Assembly: GCA_050257395.1 (NCBI GenBank)
Contig: JBLMWU010000185.1
Location: 1-22,389 of the forward strand
DNA length: 22,389 nt
Reading direction: 5' to 3'
Origin: JAIRTY01 sp050257395
GTDB lineage: Bacteria; Actinomycetota; Actinomycetes; Streptosporangiales; Streptosporangiaceae
The notes below the pieces were generated by a model. That model had not been told where the DNA came from. It saw only the letters and a list, made by a program, of their open reading frames with translations, and did no database searches. Numbering within the stretch: position 1 is the stretch's first letter; each line of letters opens with the position of its first letter. Of the stretch, positions 8,627 to 15,240 are shown in pieces. The position numbers were made by a program, and so were the translations under genes.

Positions 8627-8901
8627 CCTACACCCTGCTGGGCGCCGACGGCAGGCCCTGCCAGAGCGCCGTGCCCGGCACCCTGGGCGGGCACCGGCGC
8701 ACCCGGATCTACGGCCGCCTCGACTGCCCGTCCGCGCTGCGCGCCATCGCCCGCGGCGGATACGTGACGCACCGGGTGTTCTTCGACAGCGAGGCCACCG
8801 CGATCGCCGCTGGCTACCGCCCCTGCGCGGTCTGCCTGCCCGCCGCCTACCAGGCCTGGAAGCGCCAGGTCAGCGGCAGCCGGGCGGCTGATGGCGGGTA
8901 A
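8623..8901 (+). CDS. Stand-alone Ada-type zinc-binding domain protein
   Basis: This is a 92-residue protein. IYGRLDCPSALR (29-40) and AAGYRPCAVCLPA (62-74) match the metal-binding domain of Ada, which reads FCRPSC and GFRPCKRC and takes methyl groups from DNA phosphotriesters. Cys35, Cys68 and Cys71 align with three zinc ligands. The position of the Ada acceptor cysteine (Cys38 in E. coli) appears to be Gly31 here, so transfer activity is doubtful; Cys13 or a histidine (24, 50) might complete the metal site. An insert, GGYVTHRVFF, sits between the halves. There is no AraC helix-turn-helix and no methyltransferase domain. The ATGA overlap with the oxygenase gene makes it the last gene of the sigma operon. 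A zinc ribbon with another role is the alternative. Confidence 0.8.
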   Translation: MTYTLLGADGRPCQSAVPGTLGGHRRTRIYGRLDCPSALRAIARGGYVTHRVFFDSEATAIAAGYRPCAVCLPAAYQAWKRQVSGSRAADGG

Positions 8902-9088
8902 GGCCATAGCCGCGGCGGCCCCGCCGGGCTGCCCCGGACAGGCCGAGGCTCAGGCAGGTGAGCCCGATGAAGATCAGGCCCAGTCCCTTCGGGGTGCCCA
9001 GCACCACCGCACCCACCGTCACCCAGACGATGCCGGCCAGCGTGTACGGCAGCCAGGCCCGGGCGGCCCAGCGCGGCATTGCCTTCAT
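8870..9088 (-). CDS. Small membrane protein, two helices
   Basis: This 72-residue protein has a basic N-terminus (MKAMPRWAARAW), two predicted transmembrane helices (PYTLAGIVWVTVGAVVLG and GLGLIFIGLTCLSLGLSG) and a basic tail. Such two-helix proteins are common in actinobacteria and have no known function. The ATG at 9088 is used; TTG at 9097 would add three residues. No clear Shine-Dalgarno is visible. It is convergent with the Ada-zinc gene and overlaps its last 32 bases, so one of the two ends may be less constrained. Confidence 0.55.
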   Translation of the reverse strand: MKAMPRWAARAWLPYTLAGIVWVTVGAVVLGTPKGLGLIFIGLTCLSLGLSGAARRGRRGYGLTRHQPPGCR

Positions 9089-9268
9089 GGCCGTCAAGGT
9101 AACAAGCGAAGCTGGCAGGCCGGAATCACCGCGCAGACAGATGCCGGTGCACGGCAGTGATCAGCCGCCTGCCAGGCCTGGAACCGCAGGGCCGCAGCGG
9201 CGGCGTGCGGCACGTGGCGATTGCCAGGTTGGCACGCACTGAGGGAGGCGGCGGTCGCGCTGACGGCT

Positions 9269-9522
9269 GTGCGTATCGCGAACCTCGACGACCAGGTGCT
9301 GCAGCGGCTGCGCGCCCGGGCGCGCAGCATGGCCGGACATTGGAAGCCGAGATCCGGGCGATCCTGACCGGCGCGGTGAGCAAGCCCGGCGAGGCAGAGG
9401 GGCTGTTCCAGGCGATAGTGCGCCGCTTCGGCGAACTCGGCGGCGTAGACCTGAAACTGCCATCCCGGATCGAGCAGCCAGGGGCCGCGGAATGCGGCCC
9501 ACAATCCCCAGATCAGCTCTGA
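9269..9522 (+). pseudogene. Frameshifted FitA/VapB-like ribbon-helix-helix antitoxin
   Basis: From GTG 9269 one frame reads VRIANLDDQVLQRLRARARS, the RHH N-terminus of FitA-like antitoxins. The rest of the family pattern, HGRTLEAEIRAILTGAV and then LFQAIVRRFGELGGVDLKLPSR, continues in the next frame to the stop at 9522. The switch falls near 9328-9332, where one added C (agc-cat in place of agcat) would restore a single frame of about 85 residues. This is either a real one-base deletion or a sequencing error. No PIN-domain toxin gene follows; the next gene is convergent. A purine-rich GAGGGAGG (9241-9248) lies rather far upstream. An orphan, decaying antitoxin is the simplest reading. Confidence 0.65.
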
Positions 9523-9809
9523 ATCGGGTGGGCTGGCGGCAGATCAGAGTGAACGGCGGCAGCTTCGGCTCGGCGCATGCGGGTTAGCAGGCGGTCCGGG
9601 TCGCTGGCCGTGACAATGGTGCCTCGCGCGGACCCGAAGAGGGGAAAGGCGAAGTAGCGGCGGCTGTGGGTGCCCCAGATCAGCAGCCAGCCGGGGTTGG
9701 CTTGCTGGATACGGGCGGCGGTCAGCCGCTGGCTGGGGTCGTAGCGGGGTGAGCCGGTCTCCCCGCTGGATGTTCCGGGTTCGGCAGGCGTGACGGGACT
9801 GGTGTTCAC
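9513..9809 (-). CDS. Small orphan protein, unknown function
   Basis: The 98-residue protein has a disordered N-terminus rich in Ser, Pro and Gly and a more conserved-looking core: QQANPGWLLIWGTHSRRYFAFPLF followed by IVTASDPDRLLTRMRRAE. No domain is recognised. Its ATG overlaps the stop of the upstream gene by ATGA, so the two are translated together. Such coupled small pairs occur beside short GntR-type regulators in actinomycetes, from memory. It overlaps the antitoxin remnant by 10 bases in convergent direction. Confidence 0.65.
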   Translation of the reverse strand: MNTSPVTPAEPGTSSGETGSPRYDPSQRLTAARIQQANPGWLLIWGTHSRRYFAFPLFGSARGTIVTASDPDRLLTRMRRAEAAAVHSDLPPAHPIQS

Positions 9810-10051
9810 CTCCAGCCCCGCTGGCCACCAGCGAGTGCATCGTCTGCGTCAGCGATGTGCTCCACCAGCCGGCCGGGGTGGTCGCCGTGGACGAGTGCGC
9901 CGTCTCCTAATCGGCGGGCGCACCAGATGATCCCCGCATCGGTTGTGCTGACGGTCCAGGCCTCCCACCGCGGAGTCACAGAGTGCCGGACTCTGCGCAG
10001 GGCTTCCTCGGTGGGCAGCGCCGCCCACGGATCGCTGCTGCCTGCTGCCAT
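9806..10051 (-). CDS. Small orphan protein coupled to the next gene
   Basis: An 81-residue protein with tryptophan-rich core PRWEAWTVSTTDAGIIWCARRLGDGALVHGD and an acidic C-terminal half (VEHIADADDALAG). No domain or enzyme motif is recognised. The ATG at 10051 has an AGGAGGGG purine tract 6-10 bases upstream (complement of 10062-10067). It is the first gene of a two-gene minus-strand operon and lies divergent from the GntR-type gene at 10176. The shared 124-base intergenic region carries inverted repeats, so the regulator probably controls this pair. Confidence 0.65.
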   Translation of the reverse strand: MAAGSSDPWAALPTEEALRRVRHSVTPRWEAWTVSTTDAGIIWCARRLGDGALVHGDHPGRLVEHIADADDALAGGQRGWR

Positions 10052-10111
10052 GGATGATTCCCCTCCTCTGCCGCCGGTGATGCCATCGAGTATAGGACGT
10101 CTTGAGTCGTT

Positions 10112-10169
10112 CTACGTGCTACTAGAGACGTAGCTAGTGAATCTGTGTACGTCACAGCATGTTTAGGAT
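10112..10169. promoter_or_regulatory. Divergent control region with inverted repeats and -10
   Basis: This AT-richer stretch holds two inverted repeats: CTACGT-N10-ACGTAG (10112-10133) and TGTG-TACGT-CACA (10144-10156). A TAGGAT -10-like hexamer (10164-10169) ends 6 bases before GTG 10176, which would give a leaderless mRNA for the GntR-type gene. The repeats are reasonable operator candidates for that protein acting on itself and on the divergent pair. Confidence 0.45.
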
Positions 10170-10175
10170 CTTCGC

Positions 10176-10433
10176 GTGAGTCTGGAGGACCGCAGCGGCC
10201 GCATCCGCCATGACAGCGCCCGCCCCATCTGGCAGCAGGTCAGCGACGACCTGGCAGCCGAGATTGCCTCGGGTGCGCTGCCTCCGGACACCCGCCTCCC
10301 CAGCGAAGCCGAACTGTCGTCCCAGTACGGCGTGGCCAGAGTCAGCGTGCGGCGAGCAATAGCCGATCTGCGTTCCAAGGGCCTGGTCGTCACCGTCCAC
10401 GGCCGGGGCAGCTACACAGCCGAACGCCCCTAG
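10176..10433 (+). CDS. Short GntR-type HTH regulator
   Basis: The 85-residue protein consists almost only of a GntR winged helix. PIWQQVSDDLAAEIASGALPPDTRLPSEAELSSQYGV is helix 1 and the start of the HTH. ARVSVRRAIADLRSKGLV is the recognition helix, and VTVHGRGSYTAERP is the wing. There is no C-terminal ligand-binding domain (UTRA or FCD), unlike full-length GntR proteins of 230-250 residues. It therefore cannot be assigned to a sensing subfamily and may act as a constitutive repressor or respond to protein partners. The GTG start follows a TAGGAT -10 by 6 bases and has no ribosome site, consistent with a leaderless mRNA. The stop lies 16 bases from the convergent sigma gene. Confidence 0.85.
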   Translation: MSLEDRSGRIRHDSARPIWQQVSDDLAAEIASGALPPDTRLPSEAELSSQYGVARVSVRRAIADLRSKGLVVTVHGRGSYTAERP

Positions 10434-10449
10434 CCAGCCATCGAGCGCG

Positions 10450-11385
10450 TCAGCTTGTCGGCCAGGGCCGGAGTTTCTCGGGGTTGCGTATCACCCAGAT
10501 GCGCCTGACCCGGTCGCCTGCGACGTCGAATGCGAACACCGTCACGGTGACGCCGTCCTGCTGGGCCACCAGGCCGGGCCGGCCGTTGACGGTGCGTTCC
10601 AGGAACGTCATGGTGCTGGGGACACGGTTGGCGATTTCGATCCAGGCACGCGCAATCTGCTCGCTGCCTTCGATGGGGCGCAGGAAGGCGGTGACGAGGC
10701 CGCCGCCATCGGCGGTCGCCATGGCACCGGGGTCGAGCAGGCCGATGAGGGCGTCGATGTCCTTGGCCTCCCACGCCTTCTTGAACTCCCTGACGATGCC
10801 GGCCTGGTGGGCTGCCGGGGCCGCGGAAGGCTGCGCCGCGCGGACGCGGCGGCGGCCTGAGGAGGCGAGCTGGCGGCAGGCCGCCGGCGTGCGGCCGGTG
10901 ATCTCGCTCACCTCGGCGAAGCGGTAGCGGAAGACATCGTGGAGGACGAACGCGACGCGTTCGGCCGGGGTCATCGAATCGAGCACGACGAGGAAGGCCA
11001 TGCTGACCGACTCATCCAGGGTGACCCGGTCGGCCGGGTCGATGCTGGCGCCGCCCGGCCCGCTATTGAACTCGGCAGGTTCCGGCAGCGGCTCGGGAAG
11101 CCATTCGCCCACGTAGGTCTCTCGCCGGGCGCGTGCCGAGCCGAGCAGGTTGAGGCAGATGCGGCTGGCGACGGTCGTCAGCCAGGCGCCGGGGGATGCG
11201 ATGACAGCCTGCTGCTGCGGGGTCATCGCGTACCAGCGGGCGTAGGTCTCCTGGACAGCGTCTTCGGCCTCGGCCAGGGAGCCGAGCAGCCGGTAGGTGA
11301 GATTGACCAGCTGACGCCGCTCGCTCATGATCGCGTCCACGCCCGGGCTGGGCCGGCCGTCTCCTGGCCTGGATCGGGTGCTCAT
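10450..11385 (-). CDS. sigJ: ECF41/SigJ-type sigma factor with SnoaL-like C-terminal domain
   Basis: The 311-residue protein has sigma regions 2 (about 16-85, LTYRLLGSLAEAEDAVQETYARW) and 4 (about 128-183, MTPAERVAFVLHDVF then FAEVSEITGRTPAACRQLASSGRRRV). They are fused to a C-terminal SnoaL/NTF2-like domain (about 195-311). Diagnostic ECF41 features are the WLPEPL linker motif (95-100), DGGG (226-229) and the NPEKL end motif (301-305, usually NPDKL). In ECF41 the C-terminal domain takes the place of an anti-sigma factor and modulates activity in cis. The ATG at 11385 is chosen because the apparent promoter's -10 (11427-11430) lies immediately before ATG 11424, so that codon cannot be in a normal message; ATG 11328 would cut into region 2. 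It is divergent from the LUD gene, its likely target. Confidence 0.88.
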   Translation of the reverse strand: MSTRSRPGDGRPSPGVDAIMSERRQLVNLTYRLLGSLAEAEDAVQETYARWYAMTPQQQAVIASPGAWLTTVASRICLNLLGSARARRETYVGEWLPEPLPEPAEFNSGPGGASIDPADRVTLDESVSMAFLVVLDSMTPAERVAFVLHDVFRYRFAEVSEITGRTPAACRQLASSGRRRVRAAQPSAAPAAHQAGIVREFKKAWEAKDIDALIGLLDPGAMATADGGGLVTAFLRPIEGSEQIARAWIEIANRVPSTMTFLERTVNGRPGLVAQQDGVTVTVFAFDVAGDRVRRIWVIRNPEKLRPWPTS

Positions 11386-11426
11386 GCCCTTGGCGCTCCC
11401 CTGGTCGCGTCCGCCCTCACCCATTC

Positions 11427-11452
11427 GACAGGACAGCGCACCGGAATGTGAG
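11427..11452 (-). promoter_or_regulatory. ECF41-like promoter of the SigJ-type gene
   Basis: On the minus strand CTCACATTCC (complement of 11443-11452) is followed by 12 bases and TGTC (complement of 11427-11430). TCACA-N16-TGTC closely resembles the ECF41 consensus as I recall it (TGTCACA-N16-CGTC). It suggests autoregulation and gives a leader of about 30 bases to ATG 11385. Confidence 0.65.
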
Positions 11453-11465
11453 GCCGGGCCGCCGC

Positions 11466-11492
11466 CTCACATTCCTGCGGGTTGCGTTGTCG
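11466..11492 (+). promoter_or_regulatory. ECF41-like promoter of the LUD gene
   Basis: CTCACATTCC (11466-11475), 12 bases, TGTCG (11488-11492). It is the mirror image of the element of the SigJ-type gene, and the two -35 regions form the inverted repeat GGAATGTGAGGC-N9-GCCTCACATTCC (11443-11475). The expected start near 11499 leaves a 25-base leader containing the AGGAGG at 11514-11519. Confidence 0.65.
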
Positions 11493-11523
11493 CACTGGTG
11501 AGACGAACACACCAGGAGGCATC

Positions 11524-12153
11524 ATGACCACCCCTGTTCCGGCAGCAAGCTTCGCCGGCCCGGCACCCGCGGAGCACCTGGAGCGGGCCGCCGCCGCGCT
11601 GGCGGCGCACGGGTTCACCGTCGAGCTCCTCGACAACGCCGCCGTCGCGCGTGCGCGCATCAAGGATCTGATACCCGAGGGCGCCAGCGTGTTCACCGGA
11701 GCCAGCGAGACCCTCCGCCTGTCCGGCATCGATGCCGACATCAACGCCAGCGGGCGTTATCAGGCCATCAAGCCGCAGATCCTGGCCATGGACCGCGCCA
11801 CCCAGCTTGCCGAGATGTGGCGGCTGATGTCCACCCCCGACGTCATCGTGGGCAGCGTCCACGCGGTCACCGAGACCGGCTCCCTCGTGGTCGCCTCGGG
11901 CACCGGCAGCCAGCTGCCCGGCTACGCCGGCGGCGCCGCCCGCGCGATCTGGATAGCGGGGGCGCAGAAGGTGGTACCCGACCTGCCCGCCGCGCTGCGC
12001 CGCGTCGAAGAGCACTGCCTCCCGCTGGAAAGTGCCCGCACCCAGGTGGCCTACGGGTCTCCCAGCGCCATCAACCGCCTGCTCGTCCTCAACGCCGAAC
12101 TCGTGCCCGGGCGCGGCACCGTCCTGCTGCTCCACGAAGCCATCGGATTCTGA
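11524..12153 (+). CDS. LUD-domain protein (LutC/YkgG-like)
   Basis: The 209-residue protein consists of one LUD domain (PF02589). Its signature stretches are EGASVFTGASETLRLSGI, VIVGSVHAVTETGSLVVASGTGSQLPGYAGG (about 115-145) and the C-terminal ELVPGRGTVLLLHEAIGF. LutB/LutC proteins with this domain take part in L-lactate oxidation to pyruvate, but there LUD proteins work with iron-sulfur partners that are absent here, so the function of this stand-alone copy is unknown. The ATG has AGGAGG with 4-base spacing. Its promoter matches that of the divergent SigJ-type sigma factor, so it is probably a direct target of that sigma factor. Confidence 0.85.
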   Translation: MTTPVPAASFAGPAPAEHLERAAAALAAHGFTVELLDNAAVARARIKDLIPEGASVFTGASETLRLSGIDADINASGRYQAIKPQILAMDRATQLAEMWRLMSTPDVIVGSVHAVTETGSLVVASGTGSQLPGYAGGAARAIWIAGAQKVVPDLPAALRRVEEHCLPLESARTQVAYGSPSAINRLLVLNAELVPGRGTVLLLHEAIGF

Positions 12154-12223
12154 GGGAGGCTGGCGGGTGCTGCTCGACCCGGCAGGGCACCCGTTCTGCC
12201 TGACCACGCAGATCCCGGAGTAG
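12152..12223 (+). pseudogene. 3' remnant of a VOC/glyoxalase-fold gene
   Basis: Directly after the LUD stop one frame reads WRVLLDPAGHPFCLTTQIPE and then TAG. This is the typical last strand of VOC (glyoxalase/bleomycin-resistance) proteins, whose C-termini often read DPAGHPFCL. No start codon or upstream VOC sequence precedes it in any frame. The stretch seems to be the tail of a gene whose 5' part was lost, perhaps when the LUD gene was placed here or by deletion. A chance match is possible because it is only about 20 residues long. Confidence 0.5.
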
Positions 12224-12235
12224 CGCATGCCGTGG

Positions 12236-12257
12236 GACCGGCTCATGATTTCCGGTC
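12236..12257. promoter_or_regulatory. Inverted repeat before the serine-hydrolase gene
   Basis: GACCGG-N10-CCGGTC lies 25 bases before ATG 12282, after the VOC remnant. It may be an operator or the terminator of the LUD transcript. There is no further evidence for either. Confidence 0.25.
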
Positions 12258-12281
12258 AGGGAGCCGGGCAGGTAGAGCGCG

Positions 12282-13409
12282 ATGAGTGAGGAACGGGTCC
12301 AGGCGGCCGTGCAGGCCGCGATCGACGAACTGGTCGCCGGAGGCTCGGAGACCGGGCTGCAGGTGGCGGTGATCCGGAACGGCCGGGTCATCGCCGACGC
12401 CGTGAGCGGGGTGGCTGACCCGGGCACCGGCGCCCCGGTCACCCGGGACACCCTGTTCTACGCGGCGTCCACCGCCAAGGGCGTCGCGTCCTCGGTGGCA
12501 CACGTGCTGGCGGAGCGGGGCGAGATCAGCTACGACCTGCGGCTCGCGGAGGTATGGCCGGAGTTCGCGGCGCGCGGCAAAGACGCCGTCACCCTGCGGC
12601 ATGTGCTGCTGCACACCGCCGGCGTCCCCGGCCTGCCGCCTGATGTCACCGTGGCGGACCAGTGCGACTGGGACCGCATGTGCACGCTGATCGCCGCGGA
12701 GGAACCGTGGTGGGAGCCGGGCACCCGGTTCGGCTACCACGCCAAGACCTTCGGCTACCTGCTCGGGGAAACCCTGCGCCGGGCAACCGGGCAACGGCTG
12801 TCAGCGCTGCTGCGCGAGCACGTCACCGGGCCGCTCGGCGTCGCGGACGACGTCCACTTCGGGGTGCCGCCGCACCTGCTGCCGCGGGTCGCCCGGCAGG
12901 TCCCGGGGCAGAGCCCGCTGCCGCCCGCCCCCGAGCCGGGCACCACGCAGAGCCGGGCCATGCCGCCCGGCATCGTCCCGGACGCCGGCTACGCGAACCG
13001 GGAGGACTTCCTCACCTGCGACGTGCCGTCCGAGGGCACGATGACAGCGCTGGGCGTGGCCCGCGTCTACTCAGGCCTGCTCGGGCACGCCGATGGCGTC
13101 ACCCTAGTGTCACCGCGGCGGCTCACCGAGATGGCCGCGATCACCGTCACCGGCATGGACCAGGTGATGGGCTTCGAAACGGCGTGGGCGTTCGGCTACG
13201 CCCCGGGCCGGCCCAGCGGCGTCCCGTCCCGGCCAGGGTCGGCGTTCGGCATGGTGGGCATGAACGGGTCCGCGGCCTTCGCCGACATCGACTCGGGTGT
13301 CGCTGTGGCCGTGATGCGCAACCGGTTCGCCGCTGGTGACCTGACCGCGGTGGCCGCGGTTGACCGGATCGTCGCAAGGGAGGGCAGCGGTGAGCACGCC
13401 TACGACTGA
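12282..13409 (+). CDS. Beta-lactamase-fold serine hydrolase (family VIII esterase/class C type)
   Basis: This is a 375-residue protein of the serine beta-lactamase/penicillin-binding-protein-like family. The catalytic SxxK is STAK (Ser63, Lys66) and the second motif is the tyrosine in FGYHAK (Tyr152), the YxN/YxK type seen in EstB-like esterases. LRHVLLHTAGVPGL (105-118) is the conserved family stretch, and GMVGMNG near residue 323 takes the KTG/HxG place. There is no signal peptide, which argues for a cytosolic esterase or peptidase rather than a resistance beta-lactamase. Substrate is unknown. ATG 12282 has only a weak ribosome site (GGCAGGTAGAG). Its end overlaps the next gene by 20 bases, so the two are probably cotranscribed. 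Confidence 0.87.
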   Translation: MSEERVQAAVQAAIDELVAGGSETGLQVAVIRNGRVIADAVSGVADPGTGAPVTRDTLFYAASTAKGVASSVAHVLAERGEISYDLRLAEVWPEFAARGKDAVTLRHVLLHTAGVPGLPPDVTVADQCDWDRMCTLIAAEEPWWEPGTRFGYHAKTFGYLLGETLRRATGQRLSALLREHVTGPLGVADDVHFGVPPHLLPRVARQVPGQSPLPPAPEPGTTQSRAMPPGIVPDAGYANREDFLTCDVPSEGTMTALGVARVYSGLLGHADGVTLVSPRRLTEMAAITVTGMDQVMGFETAWAFGYAPGRPSGVPSRPGSAFGMVGMNGSAAFADIDSGVAVAVMRNRFAAGDLTAVAAVDRIVAREGSGEHAYD

Positions 13410-13890
13410 ACTAGACCCCCGCTTCAGCGAGCCGGAGACGGCGCCCACCAGCTGGGAGGACACCCGCCGCGCCCTGGAGGCGGCGGAGATGTTCTGGATC
13501 ACCACGGTGCGGGCCGACGGCCGGCCGCACATGACGCCGCTGGTCGCGGTGTGGCTCGACGGCGCACTGCACTTCTCCACCGGCGCGGGCGAGCAGAAAG
13601 CCGTGAACCTGCGCGCCAACCCGCACGTCATCCTCACCACCGGCTGCAGCACCTGGGACAGCGGCCTGGACATCATGGTGGAAGGCGACGCCGTCCAGGT
13701 CACCGGCCACGCTGCGCTGGAGCGCCTCGCGCAGGCGTGGGCCACCAAGTGGGACGGGCGCTGGCATTACGAGGTGCGTGACGGCGCCTTCCACCACAGC
13801 CAGGGCCAGGCGCTCGTGTTCGCCGTCAGGCCGGCCAAGGTTCTCGCGTTCACCAAAGGCACGTTCACCCACACCCGGCACCGCTTCTGA
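13390..13890 (+). CDS. Pyridoxamine 5'-phosphate oxidase-like (split-barrel) protein
   Basis: The 166-residue protein has the flavin-reductase-like split-barrel fold of the PNPOx/F420-dependent family. The N-terminal strands are MFWITTVRADGRPHMTPLVAVWLDGALHFSTG, then KAVNLRANPHVILTT and the C-terminal AVRPAKVLAFTKGTFTHTRHRF. Members bind FMN or F420 and often reduce or oxidise small molecules. Which cofactor is used here cannot be decided by eye. The GTG at 13390 is preferred, with AAGGGAGGG (13376-13384) 5 bases before it, although the frame opens earlier. The 20-base overlap with the hydrolase gene indicates translational coupling. Confidence 0.85.
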   Translation: MSTPTTELDPRFSEPETAPTSWEDTRRALEAAEMFWITTVRADGRPHMTPLVAVWLDGALHFSTGAGEQKAVNLRANPHVILTTGCSTWDSGLDIMVEGDAVQVTGHAALERLAQAWATKWDGRWHYEVRDGAFHHSQGQALVFAVRPAKVLAFTKGTFTHTRHRF

Positions 13891-14014
13891 CAGGCATGCC
13901 CGCGCGTCCGCTTACTTCCGCCCGGGCGGGACGTCAGTGAAGAAGAACGGCGGCGCGGCACCGTGAGACCGCGCTGGCCGGTTATGCCCGCTCACCGAAA
14001 GGCACAGGCCGCGC

Positions 14015-14347
14015 ATGTACCACGTCAACGCTGATGATCTGCCGGGCAACGAGATCTCCCGCACTTTCGAGGGCGGCGCGCACGGCTCGTCGGTGTCGTT
14101 CTTCCTCGTGCACAACCACCTCGGCCAGGGGCCGAAGCTGCACCATCACCCCTACGACGAGACGTTCATCATCCTGGAGGGGCGGGTCCTGGTCCAGGTC
14201 GGCGACGAGACCGTCGAAGGCGGCCCGGGCGACATCGTGGTCGGGCCGCCCGGGGTCCCGCACGGCTTCACCAACCTCGGCCCCGACCGGGCCCGGCTGG
14301 TCTGCATCCACGCGGCCCCCGCGATGAACACGACGTTCCTCGAGTGA
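14015..14347 (+). CDS. Single-domain cupin protein
   Basis: The 110-residue protein is a small cupin. Motif 1 is LHHHPYDETFIILEG (about 42-56), giving two or three histidines and a glutamate as metal ligands. Motif 2 is GDIVVGPPGVPHGFTN (about 71-86) with the fourth ligand histidine. Such single cupins bind Fe, Mn or Zn and serve as isomerases, dioxygenases or regulatory sensors. No specific reaction is indicated. The ATG follows a weak AAAGG about 14 bases upstream. The 124 bases before it contain a palindrome (CGCCCGGGCG) and no gene. Its stop lies 5 bases from the convergent SnoaL-like gene. Confidence 0.82.
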   Translation: MYHVNADDLPGNEISRTFEGGAHGSSVSFFLVHNHLGQGPKLHHHPYDETFIILEGRVLVQVGDETVEGGPGDIVVGPPGVPHGFTNLGPDRARLVCIHAAPAMNTTFLE

Positions 14348-14352
14348 CCGCG

Positions 14353-14712
14353 CTACTGCTCCAGGACGTTCGGCTGGTCGATCAGCCAGAGCCAGGTGCC
14401 GTCGGGCTGGCGGCGGGCGACTTCCACGGTGGCGTTGCCCGCCCGCGTGGTCGAGGTGAGCGCGAGGTCGCCGTTGCGGATCGCCGGGCGGATCGTCCCG
14501 GCGAAACGCGGCGGGCTGGCCAGCAGCTCCCGGTAAACCTGGCGGATGGCCTCGGTGCCGACGGCGAGGTGGCCGGGCGGGAAGGCGAGGACCGCCTGCG
14601 GCTCGTACAGGGCCACGACGCCGTCAACATCTCCCGCGCTGGCCCGCTCCAGGAAGAGCCGGTCCAGGTCCTCCGGCTGCAGCGCCTTGTCCGGTCCTGC
14701 CGCGCCGTGCAT
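14353..14712 (-). CDS. SnoaL/DUF4440-like protein
   Basis: The 119-residue protein has the NTF2-like cone fold: LDRLFLERASAGDVDGVVALYEPQAVLAFPPG at the start, then GTEAIRQVYRELLASPP and the closing strands NATVEVARRQPDGTWLWLIDQPNVL. This family includes polyketide cyclases, ketosteroid isomerase relatives and many unknown proteins. No catalytic residue set was recognised. ATG 14712 is chosen because GGAGGAGGG lies 7 bases upstream; the frame is open to 14745. A GATAGT -10-like hexamer reads on this strand at 14752-14757. Confidence 0.8.
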   Translation of the reverse strand: MHGAAGPDKALQPEDLDRLFLERASAGDVDGVVALYEPQAVLAFPPGHLAVGTEAIRQVYRELLASPPRFAGTIRPAIRNGDLALTSTTRAGNATVEVARRQPDGTWLWLIDQPNVLEQ

Positions 14713-14854
14713 GCGATCGCCCTCCTCCGGCAGCCGCCGTGCCACTCCCCCACTATCGCCGCCGCTGCCGACAGCCGGGCAGGCACACTACCGGGGACGG
14801 GGGACGGCAGCCGGTGGCGTTGCCGCCCCGGGCAGCAGCTGGCAGGCTGACCAC

Positions 14855-15208
14855 GTGGACCTCGCGGCAAAGCTGCAGATCAAGCCCGGGCAGTCGGTGG
14901 CGGTGCTCAACCCCCCGCCAGGCGTGACCTTGCCCGCCAGCACCTCCGGCGCCGAGCCCCAGGCCGCGGATGCCGTGATCGGCTTCGCCATCCACCGTGA
15001 CGACCTCGACCGGCTCGGCCCGGTCATCGGCGCCGCCCGCGACGGCCGTCTCGCCTGGGTCGGCTACCCCAAGGGCGGGAAGCTCGGCACCGACCTCAAC
15101 CGCGACCTGCTCGCCCGGGCACTCGCGGCCCAGGACATCCAGCCTGTCCGGCAGGTCTCCATCGACGACACCTGGTCAGCGCTGCGTTTCCGGCCCGCCC
15201 GCAGCTGA
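14855..15208 (+). CDS. DUF3052-like protein
   Basis: This 117-residue protein begins with LAAKLQIKPGQSVAVLNPPPG, like the KPGQ opening of DUF3052 proteins. It ends with WVGYPKGGKLGTDLNRDLLARAL and VRQVSIDDTWSALRFRP, stretches shared by this Rossmann-like family in many bacteria. The fold resembles a truncated methyltransferase without an obvious SAM site, and the function is unknown. The GTG at 14855 is chosen by the family start; no strong ribosome site is present, so the message may be leaderless. The long open frame upstream of the GTG has no family resemblance. Confidence 0.75.
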   Translation: MDLAAKLQIKPGQSVAVLNPPPGVTLPASTSGAEPQAADAVIGFAIHRDDLDRLGPVIGAARDGRLAWVGYPKGGKLGTDLNRDLLARALAAQDIQPVRQVSIDDTWSALRFRPARS

Positions 15209-15240
15209 CCGGCTCCGCTGGCCGCCACCACGGGTGCGGG

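Noticed and set aside
10152..10176. TCACA-N16-CGCG before the GntR-type gene as an ECF41 promoter
   Set aside because: The -10 lacks CGTC or TGTC and a TAGGAT -10 at normal leaderless distance explains the start better.
11386..11424. Longer N-terminus of the SigJ-type protein from ATG 11424
   Set aside because: The -10 of its apparent promoter ends 2 bases before this ATG, so the codon would lie upstream of the transcription start.
12282..13409. Antibiotic-resistance beta-lactamase
   Set aside because: No signal peptide and no KTG box; the motif set fits family VIII esterases better.
13916..13935. TTCC-N12-CGTC before the cupin gene
   Set aside because: Matches only the TTCC and -10 part of the ECF elements; the CTCAC part is missing, so chance is likely.
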